This document shows positions 31,088-40,498 of a stretch of DNA of 64,000 nt, piece after piece. The first letter of the stretch is position 1, and the number at the start of each line of letters is the position of its first letter. The position numbers were made by a program, and so were the translations under genes. The notes beneath the pieces are model-generated. The model searched no databases, was not told the origin of the DNA, and saw only the letters and a list, made by a program, of their open reading frames with translations. This DNA is from Acidobacteriota bacterium (GTDB lineage: Bacteria > Acidobacteriota > Terriglobia > Acidiferrales > UBA7541), in NCBI GenBank assembly GCA_003152355.1, contig PMAA01000201.1, positions 30,811 to 94,810 of the forward strand, given 5' to 3'.

Positions 31088-31852
31088 ATGCGCGATCCCG
31101 AACTGCTTTCCAATTGCCTCGTCGAAAACGACGCGAAAGACGCGGCTCCAGCAAAGCGTCTCCGCCGCGAATCGTTCGTTCTCTCAATCCTCATTCAAGG
31201 TTCGCTCGTGGCCGCGCTCCTCATAATTCCAATTTTCACGCCCGGTGTCATAAGCCCGCGTTATTCGTTCGTGCCGCTGCCCCCGTATCACGGCGGCACG
31301 CATCTGGCCAACACCGTTCACGCATCCCCGCAACCGGCGCACGGCGCCAGACCCGTATTAAATCCAGTGGCGTTATATCAGCCGATTAGAATCCCGGAAC
31401 ACACAGCAAGTTCGACCGACGCCAACGCGGGCGCCGCAAGTAACGACGCCCCGGCGATCGGAAACGGAGACGGCAGCGGCAATGGGCCGGGCGTCGATTT
31501 CGGGATGGGCCCTTCCGTTCTGACGCCAGCCGTCGCTCCTCCGAAACCGCCGGAGCCCACCAAACCCGTGCGTGTCAGCGCGGGTGTCGAGGAAGCGCGT
31601 CTCATCACGCGCATCGAGCCAATTTATCCGTCAGGCGCCATCGCACTGCGCATGTCAGGCACGGTGCGGCTTCGCGCGATCATCTCCGCGGATGGCACAG
31701 TCAGCCGCCTCGATGTCGTCACTGGAAATCCAATTCTGGCTCGCGCTGCAGTCGCTGCCGTCGGCCAGTGGCGATACCACCCCACACTTTTGAATGGCCA
31801 AGCGGTGGAAGTCGAGACAGACATCACAGTTATTTTTGACTTGACTCACTGA
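31088..31852 (+). CDS. TonB family energy-transducing protein
   Basis: N-terminal TM, Pro-rich linker, C-terminal TonB domain (RIEPIYPSGAIALRMSGTVRLRAIISADGTVSRLDVVTGNPILARAAVAAVGQWRYHPTLLNGQAVEVETDITVIFDL). Confidence 0.9.
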   Translation: MRDPELLSNCLVENDAKDAAPAKRLRRESFVLSILIQGSLVAALLIIPIFTPGVISPRYSFVPLPPYHGGTHLANTVHASPQPAHGARPVLNPVALYQPIRIPEHTASSTDANAGAASNDAPAIGNGDGSGNGPGVDFGMGPSVLTPAVAPPKPPEPTKPVRVSAGVEEARLITRIEPIYPSGAIALRMSGTVRLRAIISADGTVSRLDVVTGNPILARAAVAAVGQWRYHPTLLNGQAVEVETDITVIFDLTH

Positions 31853-31913
31853 TCCAGCGGAGGCCAAGGACTTTCATCCTGGCTCTGCGCTCGGCGCCGC
31901 TCACAATTCAGAG

Positions 31914-31935
31914 CCCCGAGGCTCCCGCCTCGGGG
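31914..31935. repeat. Strong GC hairpin in convergent intergenic region
   Basis: CCCCGAGGC-TCCC-GCCTCGGGG, perfect 9-bp stem with 4-nt loop, no T-run. Confidence 0.55.
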
Positions 31936-32016
31936 TCAACATGACCATAAAGCTTGGGCCGGCAATTACACGGATGGTATTTGTATCAAACAGGCTTGAA
32001 GGAAATGCGACCGCCG

Positions 32017-34938
32017 CTACAGCAACGGCTCGCCGGTATTTTGCGCGACGATTTCTCTCACAGCATCGCGCAGCCTCACGATTTCATGCCAGTCGGCATC
32101 TTCAGCTTTCGCGCTCGTCTCGGTTTTTGGCTGGACGAGCGGGCCAAGCGTGATCTCCACACGCCCAAATTTCGGCAGTAACGTCTTATCGCGAAGAATT
32201 TGCCGCGCGCCTTTCAGCGCGACAGGGCAAATCGGCCGGTTCGTTTCCACAGCCGACTTAAACGCGCCAAGTTGGAATGGACGAATTCCAGGCGCCGACG
32301 TAAACGTACCCTCGGGAAATATGACCACCGACTCGCCCCCCTCCAGGATTTTGGCGACGTCATCCGCCTGGCGGACACGCGCTTGCGAGTCGCTGCGATC
32401 GAACGTGAGGTGCCCGATCCGCTGGATGAATGTGCCGATGAACGGCATCAATCCAGTTTCACCCTTGGCCACAATAAGCACTCCCGCGGGCATAACGGCA
32501 ACCGTCGTCAGGATATCCAGATAGCTCGAATGATTCGGCGCAAAAATCCACGGCCCGGAAGATTTCAGATCCTTGAGGAGATCGGCGCCCTTCACAGAAA
32601 CGCCGATACCGGCACAACGAAGCATTATGCGAGCCCCTGCGCGCGTCGCGCTTGCCGCAGCCCGGCGATTGGGCGCAAGCCGAACCACGATCCACAGCGG
32701 AACGAGCAGGACGCTGAAAGCGCACAGCGCATAGACGCCATATACAAATTCGGCCGCGGCTTTTGCGCCGTGTCGCAAATCCAGGCCCAACCGCCGCGGC
32801 ATGCTGTAGAAAGAAAGCCGCGCGAGCTGCATCCACACAGGTTTGTGCCGGCCGAGCTCGCCCGCCAGAAACAGCCGCCGCGTCTCGGAGCGGCGAAGCT
32901 TTCCACTCGATGTCTTGGGAATTGAATGCGGCGCTAGCAACTCGACGCGATCCGGCGGCACGCCAATCGCTTCGGTCACCTGACGCGTGATATCGGCGGC
33001 GATGCGTTCGCGATCAGCCGCGTTCCGCATCTCCGCGGCAATGATGAAGCGCTCTGTCCCGCTTTGCGCATCTGGCGCGCCGAAAGCCACCACGCAGCCT
33101 GTCCTCACACCCGCCACTCTTCCAGCCACTTCCTCAACTTCGTGCGGATACAGGTTTCGGCCGCCCTTGATGATGATGTCCTTGGCGCGGCCCGTAATGA
33201 AGATCTCGTTCTCGACTACATACGCCAGGTCGCCCGAATCGAGCCAGCCATCCTCGCGCACTAATCCTCGAGTGGCCTCGGGATTGTGATAGTAGCCCTG
33301 CGTCGCTGAGGCGCTGCGGAACCAGAGACGTCCCTCGACACGGTCGCCAATTGCCGAACCCTCGCGATCCACGATTTGCACTTCCATGCCAGGGATGGCG
33401 CGTCCCGCGCCAACGAATTCAAAGGTCGTCGCGTCGTTTGCTGCGGACGAGACCGCGCGGCCTTCCTGCTCGAACGCGTCACGCGCGATTCGATCAACTT
33501 TGTATCCCGATCCAACTTGCGGGGCCGACACGCAGAGCGACGCCTCCGCTAGACCGTACACGGGAGAAATTGCTGTGCGCCGGAATCCGTATGGCGCGAA
33601 TCGTGCTGCAAAGCGATCGAGCGTCTCTGAGCGGACCTGCTCAGCGCCATTCAACGCGGCCCGCCACGAACTGAGATCGAGTCCTTCGATGTCGCGATCC
33701 GCAGTCTTCCGCGTGCAGAGCTCGTATGCAAAATTGGGAGCGGGGCTGATCGTCGCGCCATGCCGGTGAATGGCTTTCAACCACCGTTCCGGCCGCGTTA
33801 GAAATGCGAGCGGCGACATCACAGCGAGGGGAAGCCCAAAGCAGAGCGGGGCAAACCACGCGCCGATCAATCCCATGTCGTGATAAAGCGGCAGCCAGCT
33901 AACCACCACATCCTCGCTCACCAACTGCACCGCCTCTCCGATCGAACGAATGTTGGCGAGTAAATTTGCGTGAGTAAGAACGACACCCTTGGGATCTCCC
34001 GTTGACCCGGACGTATATTGCAAAAATGCGATTTCATTCCCCCGCCCGCGGTAGGAATTGTGATCGGTAGGCCGCGCTTCTGTTTTGGGAGGCAGCGGCG
34101 GAGCTTTGGCCTTGACGAGTTGCGAAGCGTCGAGCAGATCGATCAGCGAAGGCACGCGCGGCGCAAGCAAACGCGCGAGACCCGCTACCTGCTGGAACGT
34201 GATCAGAAACTTCGCCTCGGCGTTGCGGAGAATTCCTTCCTGGCGCGCCGCGTATTCTTCAATTCGATCCGCGCGAAACGGCGGGTACATCGGAACGGGA
34301 ATACCGCCAGCCATCCATATTCCTGCGAAGCAGAAGAAAAATTCAGCGCCAGTGGGAAGCATCAACGCAACTGCTTCGCCCGGACGCAGTCCGCGGCGAG
34401 TGAGTTCTGCGCCGACGGCAGATGCGCGCTCGAGGAGTTCGCCGCACGTAATCGTCCTGATCCGATCTTCTTCCTCGTAAAGTTGGATATGCGCGAGATC
34501 GGGCTCAGCGCGCCCTCTCGCCACAACGATTTCGGTGAGCGATTCGGCGCCCTCCAGGAACTGACCAACGCGGCGTGTCGACGGCGAGACGTTCGAAGCC
34601 GGCGCGCTCGCGCTCGAGACCGTAGCCGGCGCAACGCCCGATCCTCCAGCCGCCTGCCCAACTGTCACCGCGCTAACCAGATCCGCGACCGTTTCTGCTT
34701 GCACCAGCGCGCTGTCGGGAAGGCGAACGGAAAACGCTGCATCAAGGCGCACCAGCAATTCAACCCGTTCGAGACTTCCCAATCCCAGGTCATGCTCGAG
34801 TTGCGACGCGAGGCCGGCTCGATCGAGCGTTTCGACGGTCGATCGGCTGCCCAACTCGACGAGAAGCTGGCGAACTATCCCCAGAGTCTGGGACTCGACA
34901 AGCGCAACTCTATCGAGCTGTGTGCCGGGCGTCGTCAT
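32017..34938 (-). CDS. Fused acyl carrier protein / fatty acyl-AMP ligase / lysophospholipid acyltransferase (PlsC-type)
   Basis: ACP-like DLGLGSLERVELL; AMP-binding LQYTSGSTGDPKGVVLTHANL; C-terminal LPLAT NHSSYLD and FPEGTF motifs. Confidence 0.9.
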   Translation of the reverse strand: MTTPGTQLDRVALVESQTLGIVRQLLVELGSRSTVETLDRAGLASQLEHDLGLGSLERVELLVRLDAAFSVRLPDSALVQAETVADLVSAVTVGQAAGGSGVAPATVSSASAPASNVSPSTRRVGQFLEGAESLTEIVVARGRAEPDLAHIQLYEEEDRIRTITCGELLERASAVGAELTRRGLRPGEAVALMLPTGAEFFFCFAGIWMAGGIPVPMYPPFRADRIEEYAARQEGILRNAEAKFLITFQQVAGLARLLAPRVPSLIDLLDASQLVKAKAPPLPPKTEARPTDHNSYRGRGNEIAFLQYTSGSTGDPKGVVLTHANLLANIRSIGEAVQLVSEDVVVSWLPLYHDMGLIGAWFAPLCFGLPLAVMSPLAFLTRPERWLKAIHRHGATISPAPNFAYELCTRKTADRDIEGLDLSSWRAALNGAEQVRSETLDRFAARFAPYGFRRTAISPVYGLAEASLCVSAPQVGSGYKVDRIARDAFEQEGRAVSSAANDATTFEFVGAGRAIPGMEVQIVDREGSAIGDRVEGRLWFRSASATQGYYHNPEATRGLVREDGWLDSGDLAYVVENEIFITGRAKDIIIKGGRNLYPHEVEEVAGRVAGVRTGCVVAFGAPDAQSGTERFIIAAEMRNAADRERIAADITRQVTEAIGVPPDRVELLAPHSIPKTSSGKLRRSETRRLFLAGELGRHKPVWMQLARLSFYSMPRRLGLDLRHGAKAAAEFVYGVYALCAFSVLLVPLWIVVRLAPNRRAAASATRAGARIMLRCAGIGVSVKGADLLKDLKSSGPWIFAPNHSSYLDILTTVAVMPAGVLIVAKGETGLMPFIGTFIQRIGHLTFDRSDSQARVRQADDVAKILEGGESVVIFPEGTFTSAPGIRPFQLGAFKSAVETNRPICPVALKGARQILRDKTLLPKFGRVEITLGPLVQPKTETSAKAEDADWHEIVRLRDAVREIVAQNTGEPLL

Positions 34939-35292
34939 GTAATCGTGTCGTCATCGAATCGTTGGACCTGCCAACCCACTGCCAGGCCCTTCGTCAAACA
35001 ACGATATTCTGGTTGAGGCTGGAGCTTCAAAACGCGAGGCTATCACTGGCGGGGTCGAGGTTCAATCGGTCTGCTGATTCCGCCTGTTCTTGGCTCGGCA
35101 GAATATATAGGTCATTCGTACTAAACAAAATGAACCCCAAGGCCCATAGTCTCCGGCGCAGCGCCAAAGCAGAATGGTCTTGTTCGAGACGGTGCGCGGC
35201 GCGGCGGTTAACCAACGAGCGCAAGCTTGGTGGAACTGGCGCCTGAGGCGCGGCGTTCCGAGCGTTTTCAGCACTCGTCACCCCATGCCCCC

Positions 35293-35330
35293 GAGCGGCC
35301 GGCACCCCCACCGGCCGCTCATTTTTTTTT
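35293..35330 (+). terminator. Intrinsic terminator
   Basis: GAGCGGCCGG-CACCCCCA-CCGGCCGCTC followed by ATTTTTTTTT. Confidence 0.85.
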
Positions 35331-35372
35331 GACCATCAGTTTTTCGCTGTCCGCCCTAGAACTAAACTCCGC

Positions 35373-35401
35373 TTGACAGAAAGAGCCCGTAAACCTATAA
35401 A
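35373..35401 (+). promoter_or_regulatory. Consensus sigma70 promoter for the Oar-like gene
   Basis: TTGACA (35373-35378), 17-nt spacer, TATAAA (35396-35401). Confidence 0.8.
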
Positions 35402-35540
35402 AATGCTCATATCGGGTGAACCCGTGGTGTAGGGGTGGGGTGGTCCGGCTCTATTTGGTTTTTCTGCCGACGGTTGCCGCGACTGAGACTTCCTGACACC
35501 TCGAGTGCCTGTGGAAGATGTCCACAGACGGAGGTGACTT

Positions 35541-38500
35541 GTGAACCGCAATTCTTGGCTGCGGCGGGGTGTACTTCTATTCATCGCATTTCTAGCGTTC
35601 GGCAAAATTGCAATGGCGCAAGACACCGCGTCATTGCGTGGTACGGTTACCGACGAAAGCGGCGGCGTCATTATCGGCGCCAAAGTGATTCTGACCAACA
35701 CAAAAACAAACGTTCCGCGCGCCAGCACGAGCGGCAATGATGGAGGCTATCTCTTTACCGCCGTTCAAGTCGGAACCTACCAGCTATCCGTCACCCATGC
35801 GAACTTTCAGACCACCGTCCAAACTGGAATCGTGCTCGACCTGAACCAAAACGGCCGCGTGGACGTTGTGTTGAAGGTTGGGCAGGCTACCCAAACCGTG
35901 GAGGTAACCGCGACCGTTTCGCAGGTGGATACGGCGAGCGCGGTCCTAGGAAAAGTGGAGGACGAGCGCGCCATCCGCGATCTTCCGCTTCTTGACCGCG
36001 ACACTTTGCAACTCGGACTTCTGCAGGCCGGTGTCTTTGCGCCCGACCCGGACGATACTTCAGGAAATCCGTTCTCGGTGAGCGGTCAGCGCTCGGAGTC
36101 GTTAACTTTTCTCCTTGATGGTGCTAACAATACGGACTTTCTCGGAAACAACATTGTCGTCAGCCCGAACCCCGATGCCGTCGAAGAATTCAAGATTCTC
36201 ACGAACAATTACGACGCGGAATATGGCCGCACGTCAGGTGGAATCGTCAATCAAATCACCAAATCCGGCACGAATGATTTTCACGGAGACCTCTTCGAAT
36301 TCATCCGCAATGACGCACTGAACGCTCGCGATGCCTTCGCCAACCAAACCTCTCCGTTCAAGCGGAATGTATTTGGCGGCACGATTGGCGGACCGATAAA
36401 GAAAGACAAAGCATTCTTCTTCTTCGCGTATCAAGGAGCGAGACGGCGGGAAGGGCAGGTTCCCCAGGAGATTGCGGTCCCCGATCAAGCCGAACGGGGA
36501 GGCAATTTTGCAGAGTTGTGTTCCGCCTACGATGGCAGTGGCAATTGCACGGCGTCCGCGCTCGCGGCCGGCGGCACGCAACTCATCAATCCGAACACCA
36601 GTGCGAATATCCCATACAACAACATGGCCACGGCCGGTCTGGTAAATCCGACCATGCAGAACTACATAAACAAATACTTGCCGCTCCCAAACTTACCCGG
36701 AAACAATTTTGAGGCGTCGCCATCCGCGCTAGTGGACGACGACCAGGGTATTGTGCACCTCGACTACAACCTCACTTCGCATGACGTCTTTTCCTTCGTT
36801 TACCTTATTGATGACTCGCGCGACCTCTTCCCCGAAGAAGGCGGCTCGATTACTTCGCTCACAGGTGCAGAACCTATTGGCAGCGGCGGCAATGTCCCAG
36901 TAGGCAGCGGCGGGACGGACGGCCAGCGCAATCAAATCGGCACCTTCACCTGGACGCATACTTTCTCAGGTGGAAAGCTGAATGAGTTTCGCTTTGGAGT
37001 GAGCAGGTTCAGGCAGTTACAAGCCTTTCCCACTGACGCAACGTCGCCATCGACTCTCGGTTTCACAAACATCACGCCGGCCGATCCGACTGCGCCAGCT
37101 CCGCCGACCATGTTCACGCCCACATTCGATCTCGGCCCGTCGATCCAGGGTCCAACGACTCTGAATCGAACCAATTGGGCGTGGTCCGACAATTTCACCA
37201 TTCCGCTTGGGCGTCATGAAATCATGTTCGGTGTGGACATCACGAGAATCGAGAACAATTTTTACTACGACTATTACAACAACGGCGGCTTCGATTTCGA
37301 TGAGTACGCCGCGAGCTTCACCGGAAATGACTTCGCGGACTTCGTTGGCGGGTTCTACGACAACTTCGAGCAATCCGACTATTCAACGTACGGAATCCGC
37401 ACGGGATCTTATTCTGGATTCGTCCAGGACACCTGGAAAGTGCTTCCGCGGCTGACTCTCAACTACGGCTTGCGGTACGAGTTCTACGTCCCGCAATACG
37501 ATGTGCACAACAACATACTGGGGTATTTTCCTGGGCAGCAGTCGACCGTCTTCCCGAACGCGCCGCCGGACATCCTCTATCCGGGTGATCCTGGGACCCC
37601 AAACCGCGCTCTGATGTATCCGGACTACAGGAACTTTGCGCCGCGCTTGGGATTCGCCTGGGACATGTTTGGCAATGCGAAACTGGTCATGCGCGGAGGA
37701 TTCGGTATTTTCTACGATCTTCAGGACGGCGCGACAAATCTCCAGTTCGGAGGCGAACCGCCCTTCGGCTACATCGCAAACAATTTTCCTTCGTCCTATC
37801 AAGGCATCACCACGGATCCCGTTGCAGACCCGTACACTCCTTTCGGCCTGGCGAATCCGTTTCCGTACACAAACCTGACATTCCTAACGCCGAAGATTCC
37901 GTATGCTTACGTCACGGCGCCGCATTTCCGAACGCCCTATTCCGAGAATTTCAATTACGGATTTCAGTGGCAGGCCGCGAAAAAGACGATGTTCGAAGCC
38001 GTCTACGTCGGAAGTCTCGGACGAAGACTGATAAGCACCGGCGAGACAAACTTTCCGCAGCCCTCAATTTTGCAATACCAACTTCAGACGTATTATGCCT
38101 CGGCCACGGCTGCGGGAATTTCGCCAATCAATCCTGACTGCGCGCGTCTACTTGCCGCCTGCACCGGTGGATATCTGAACCCTTCCGATCCGTATGATCC
38201 GTCAGGCTCGCCAACGGCAGAGACGCAGATTTTCACGAACCTGGGCAACGGATTGTCCGACAGCCATCAATTTCAATTCACGGCGGACCATCAGTATAGC
38301 CATGGCCTTCAATTTCGCGTTGCTTACACCGTAGCGAAGACGATTGATCTGACGTCCGGCTACCGAGCTCGCTCATTCCAATACACCGACCCGATCGACG
38401 ATCGTCTTGACCGTTCCGTGGCCGATTTCGACACGCCGCAGCGCCTCGTGATCAGTGAAATATGGAACATTCCCTTTGACGCTGCGATTCACAGAGACGG

Positions 38501-39056
38501 GTTCCTGAAGAAAATTGCGGGCGGGTGGCAGTTAAACGCAATCGTTTCATTTCAGAAAGGCAACCCGCTTACATTTTACTCAGATTCCAACCAAAGTTTT
38601 CAAAACAACGGTTTGGATCGCGTTGACGTGACGGGGCCGATCGCATACGTGAATCCTCGCGCGCAGAATTCATTCTCTACCGACTGCAACGGCGGCAACA
38701 CACAAGCCAGTCACAACTTTTGGATAAATTCGACGAACATGCTGTGCTCACCGTGTCCGCTGAACGACCCAACGTGCTCGCAAGCAGGCGATGTTGGCAT
38801 TCCCCTATTCACTTATGGGAACCTGGGACGCAACAGGCTTCGCGGTCCCGGAATCAACAACTGGGACATGTCCGTGACGAAGACAACCCAAGTTACCGAA
38901 CACAAACAAATCGAGTTTCGCGCCGAGTTCTTCAATGCCTTCAACCACACTCAGTTCTTTCGAGTCGATTATGACGGCGGCAGTCCTACGTTCGGGCAAG
39001 TCCTGAACGACCGCGGGCCGCGGCTCATTCAGTTTGGTCTGAAGTTTTACTTCTAG
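35541..39056 (+). CDS. Carboxypeptidase regulatory-like domain / TonB-dependent receptor (Oar-like)
   Basis: GTG start with RBS GGAGGTGA; SLRGTVTDESGGVIIGAKVILTNTKTN; EYGRTSGGIVNQITKSGTNDFHGDLFEFIRNDALNARDAFA. Confidence 0.93.
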   Translation: MNRNSWLRRGVLLFIAFLAFGKIAMAQDTASLRGTVTDESGGVIIGAKVILTNTKTNVPRASTSGNDGGYLFTAVQVGTYQLSVTHANFQTTVQTGIVLDLNQNGRVDVVLKVGQATQTVEVTATVSQVDTASAVLGKVEDERAIRDLPLLDRDTLQLGLLQAGVFAPDPDDTSGNPFSVSGQRSESLTFLLDGANNTDFLGNNIVVSPNPDAVEEFKILTNNYDAEYGRTSGGIVNQITKSGTNDFHGDLFEFIRNDALNARDAFANQTSPFKRNVFGGTIGGPIKKDKAFFFFAYQGARRREGQVPQEIAVPDQAERGGNFAELCSAYDGSGNCTASALAAGGTQLINPNTSANIPYNNMATAGLVNPTMQNYINKYLPLPNLPGNNFEASPSALVDDDQGIVHLDYNLTSHDVFSFVYLIDDSRDLFPEEGGSITSLTGAEPIGSGGNVPVGSGGTDGQRNQIGTFTWTHTFSGGKLNEFRFGVSRFRQLQAFPTDATSPSTLGFTNITPADPTAPAPPTMFTPTFDLGPSIQGPTTLNRTNWAWSDNFTIPLGRHEIMFGVDITRIENNFYYDYYNNGGFDFDEYAASFTGNDFADFVGGFYDNFEQSDYSTYGIRTGSYSGFVQDTWKVLPRLTLNYGLRYEFYVPQYDVHNNILGYFPGQQSTVFPNAPPDILYPGDPGTPNRALMYPDYRNFAPRLGFAWDMFGNAKLVMRGGFGIFYDLQDGATNLQFGGEPPFGYIANNFPSSYQGITTDPVADPYTPFGLANPFPYTNLTFLTPKIPYAYVTAPHFRTPYSENFNYGFQWQAAKKTMFEAVYVGSLGRRLISTGETNFPQPSILQYQLQTYYASATAAGISPINPDCARLLAACTGGYLNPSDPYDPSGSPTAETQIFTNLGNGLSDSHQFQFTADHQYSHGLQFRVAYTVAKTIDLTSGYRARSFQYTDPIDDRLDRSVADFDTPQRLVISEIWNIPFDAAIHRDGFLKKIAGGWQLNAIVSFQKGNPLTFYSDSNQSFQNNGLDRVDVTGPIAYVNPRAQNSFSTDCNGGNTQASHNFWINSTNMLCSPCPLNDPTCSQAGDVGIPLFTYGNLGRNRLRGPGINNWDMSVTKTTQVTEHKQIEFRAEFFNAFNHTQFFRVDYDGGSPTFGQVLNDRGPRLIQFGLKFYF

Positions 39057-39080
39057 ATCGAATCGACATCGAAAAGAAAG

Positions 39081-39120
39081 AGGCCCGCTTCAACTCACGT
39101 TGTAGCGGGCCTGATTTTTT
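39081..39120 (+). terminator. Intrinsic terminator of the Oar-like gene
   Basis: AGGCCCGCT...AGCGGGCCT stem followed by GATTTTTT. Confidence 0.9.
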
Positions 39121-39287
39121 CTGCGGCGCCAATTCCGATTGCAACGCGGGAGCCATCAAAAAAAGGGGCGGCGGGGACGAGGCCGTCGCTCGCCTGCTTC
39201 CGTCGAGCGCGGCCGGACCGCTGCCATCTTTTTGGGACGATGCTGCCGCTATGGCGCCATCCGCGGCGGATGCCCAGCCTGCGCGCG

Positions 39288-39494
39288 CTATCGCGGCCGC
39301 AGGCCTGGCCTGTATGAACTCAGTGACCTCGGGCGCATCCGAAAACGCGGCGCCAGCGGAGGCGGCACGTTGTGCAGCGACGATCCACAGTTGCTGCAGA
39401 ATTCATGCCGAAGTCCCTCCACGCGCAGCCAATGGCCCCGCGCCGGGCAATCTGGATTCAGACACTGCACGGTCCATCCGGGCAAGTACTGCAT
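39288..39494 (-). CDS. Small zinc-ribbon protein
   Basis: ATG at 39494 after CTGGAG; MQYLPGWTVQCLNPDCPARGHWLRVEGLRHEFCSNCGSSLHNVPPPLAPRFRMRPR with CxxxxC...CxxC. Confidence 0.65.
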   Translation of the reverse strand: MQYLPGWTVQCLNPDCPARGHWLRVEGLRHEFCSNCGSSLHNVPPPLAPRFRMRPRSLSSYRPGLRPR

Positions 39495-39703
39495 CGTTCT
39501 CCAGTTTGAAATCCGGGCCCAATTCGCTCGCACAACACCAAAATCCCCCTGTGCGAGCCGAACTAGCCGGGGAGATGGCGGAATTGTGCGCGAAGCGTCC
39601 TTGTGTGTCAACAAGAATCCATACTATTAGTAGCGGTGCCGTTGCCAAGAGGAAAAACCGAGAGGAGGAATGCCTCGCCTATCTAAGTCGTGATCAGAAT
39701 TCC

Positions 39704-40285
39704 CTACTGTTTCTTCTGGTCGGAGCTCGGGCTGGCTTTCCCTTGCAGCGAAGCCAGGATGTCCCGCGCTTCCTGTAACTCCCGCTTCTTGTTTGCGATG
39801 TCGGCCTGTTCGGTGTCAAGCGCCGCTTTTCCGGCCTTGTCGTCCTGATAGTTTGTTTTGCCGTAGTACATGTCCGAATCGAGCGTGAATTTGCGCTGGG
39901 CGATATCAAGATCTTGTTCAAGGTCCGCGATCTTGTCCTTGGCCTGCTGAATTGCGGCATCGAGCTGCCCTTTATTCTCAACAGACACCGCGGGCGCCAC
40001 CACCCCCTCCGCAGGAGCCGGTGCAGGCGTCTCAGTCGAGCCTACAACGCTAACGCCTTCGCCCCGCTTCGGAATATTGTCGTTGTCCCAGACGTGTGCC
40101 GGTTTGGGCTGGCTTTTCTTTTGCTCGCGGGAGTGGCGCGCCGCATCTGCAGGCGATTCCGTTTGGGGCGCCGCGCTCGAAGTTTGTTGAGCGGCCTGCT
40201 GCGACTGAGATCGCGCGGGCGCGGATCTCGCGGTCACAGCGATCGTCAACATCAATAGCGACCATCCGAAACGTGTCATCCTCAT
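39704..40285 (-). CDS. Secreted hypothetical protein with coiled-coil C-terminus
   Basis: Signal peptide, low-complexity linker with HVWDNDNIPKRGEGVSVVG, C-terminal coiled-coil-like region. Confidence 0.65.
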   Translation of the reverse strand: MRMTRFGWSLLMLTIAVTARSAPARSQSQQAAQQTSSAAPQTESPADAARHSREQKKSQPKPAHVWDNDNIPKRGEGVSVVGSTETPAPAPAEGVVAPAVSVENKGQLDAAIQQAKDKIADLEQDLDIAQRKFTLDSDMYYGKTNYQDDKAGKAALDTEQADIANKKRELQEARDILASLQGKASPSSDQKKQ

Positions 40286-40498
40286 GGCGTAAACCTCCGG
40301 CGAAACGCCCGCGTAGTTCAGCGACAGGCCGAACGCCGGCGTAAATCTATGTTAGTCGTCGATACGAGCGTCGTGCAATCCGTCTCTCTCGTCGCTCCCT
40401 AAGAAGCAACCCGTCCGCATGGCCGGCGCGACGAATCGCAGAAGCTTGCCCTTCGCAAGCCGCAAAGCCATACTCCCTCGTCTAAAACTTCAGCGCAA

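Noticed and set aside
34018-35016. 332-aa plus-strand ORF opposite the ACP-FAAL-LPLAT gene
   Set aside because: Shadow ORF; the minus-strand product has three clear domains
35040-35080. tRNA-like GGTTCAATC T-loop sequence
   Set aside because: Flanking bases do not form a T-stem and no acceptor or anticodon arm could be found
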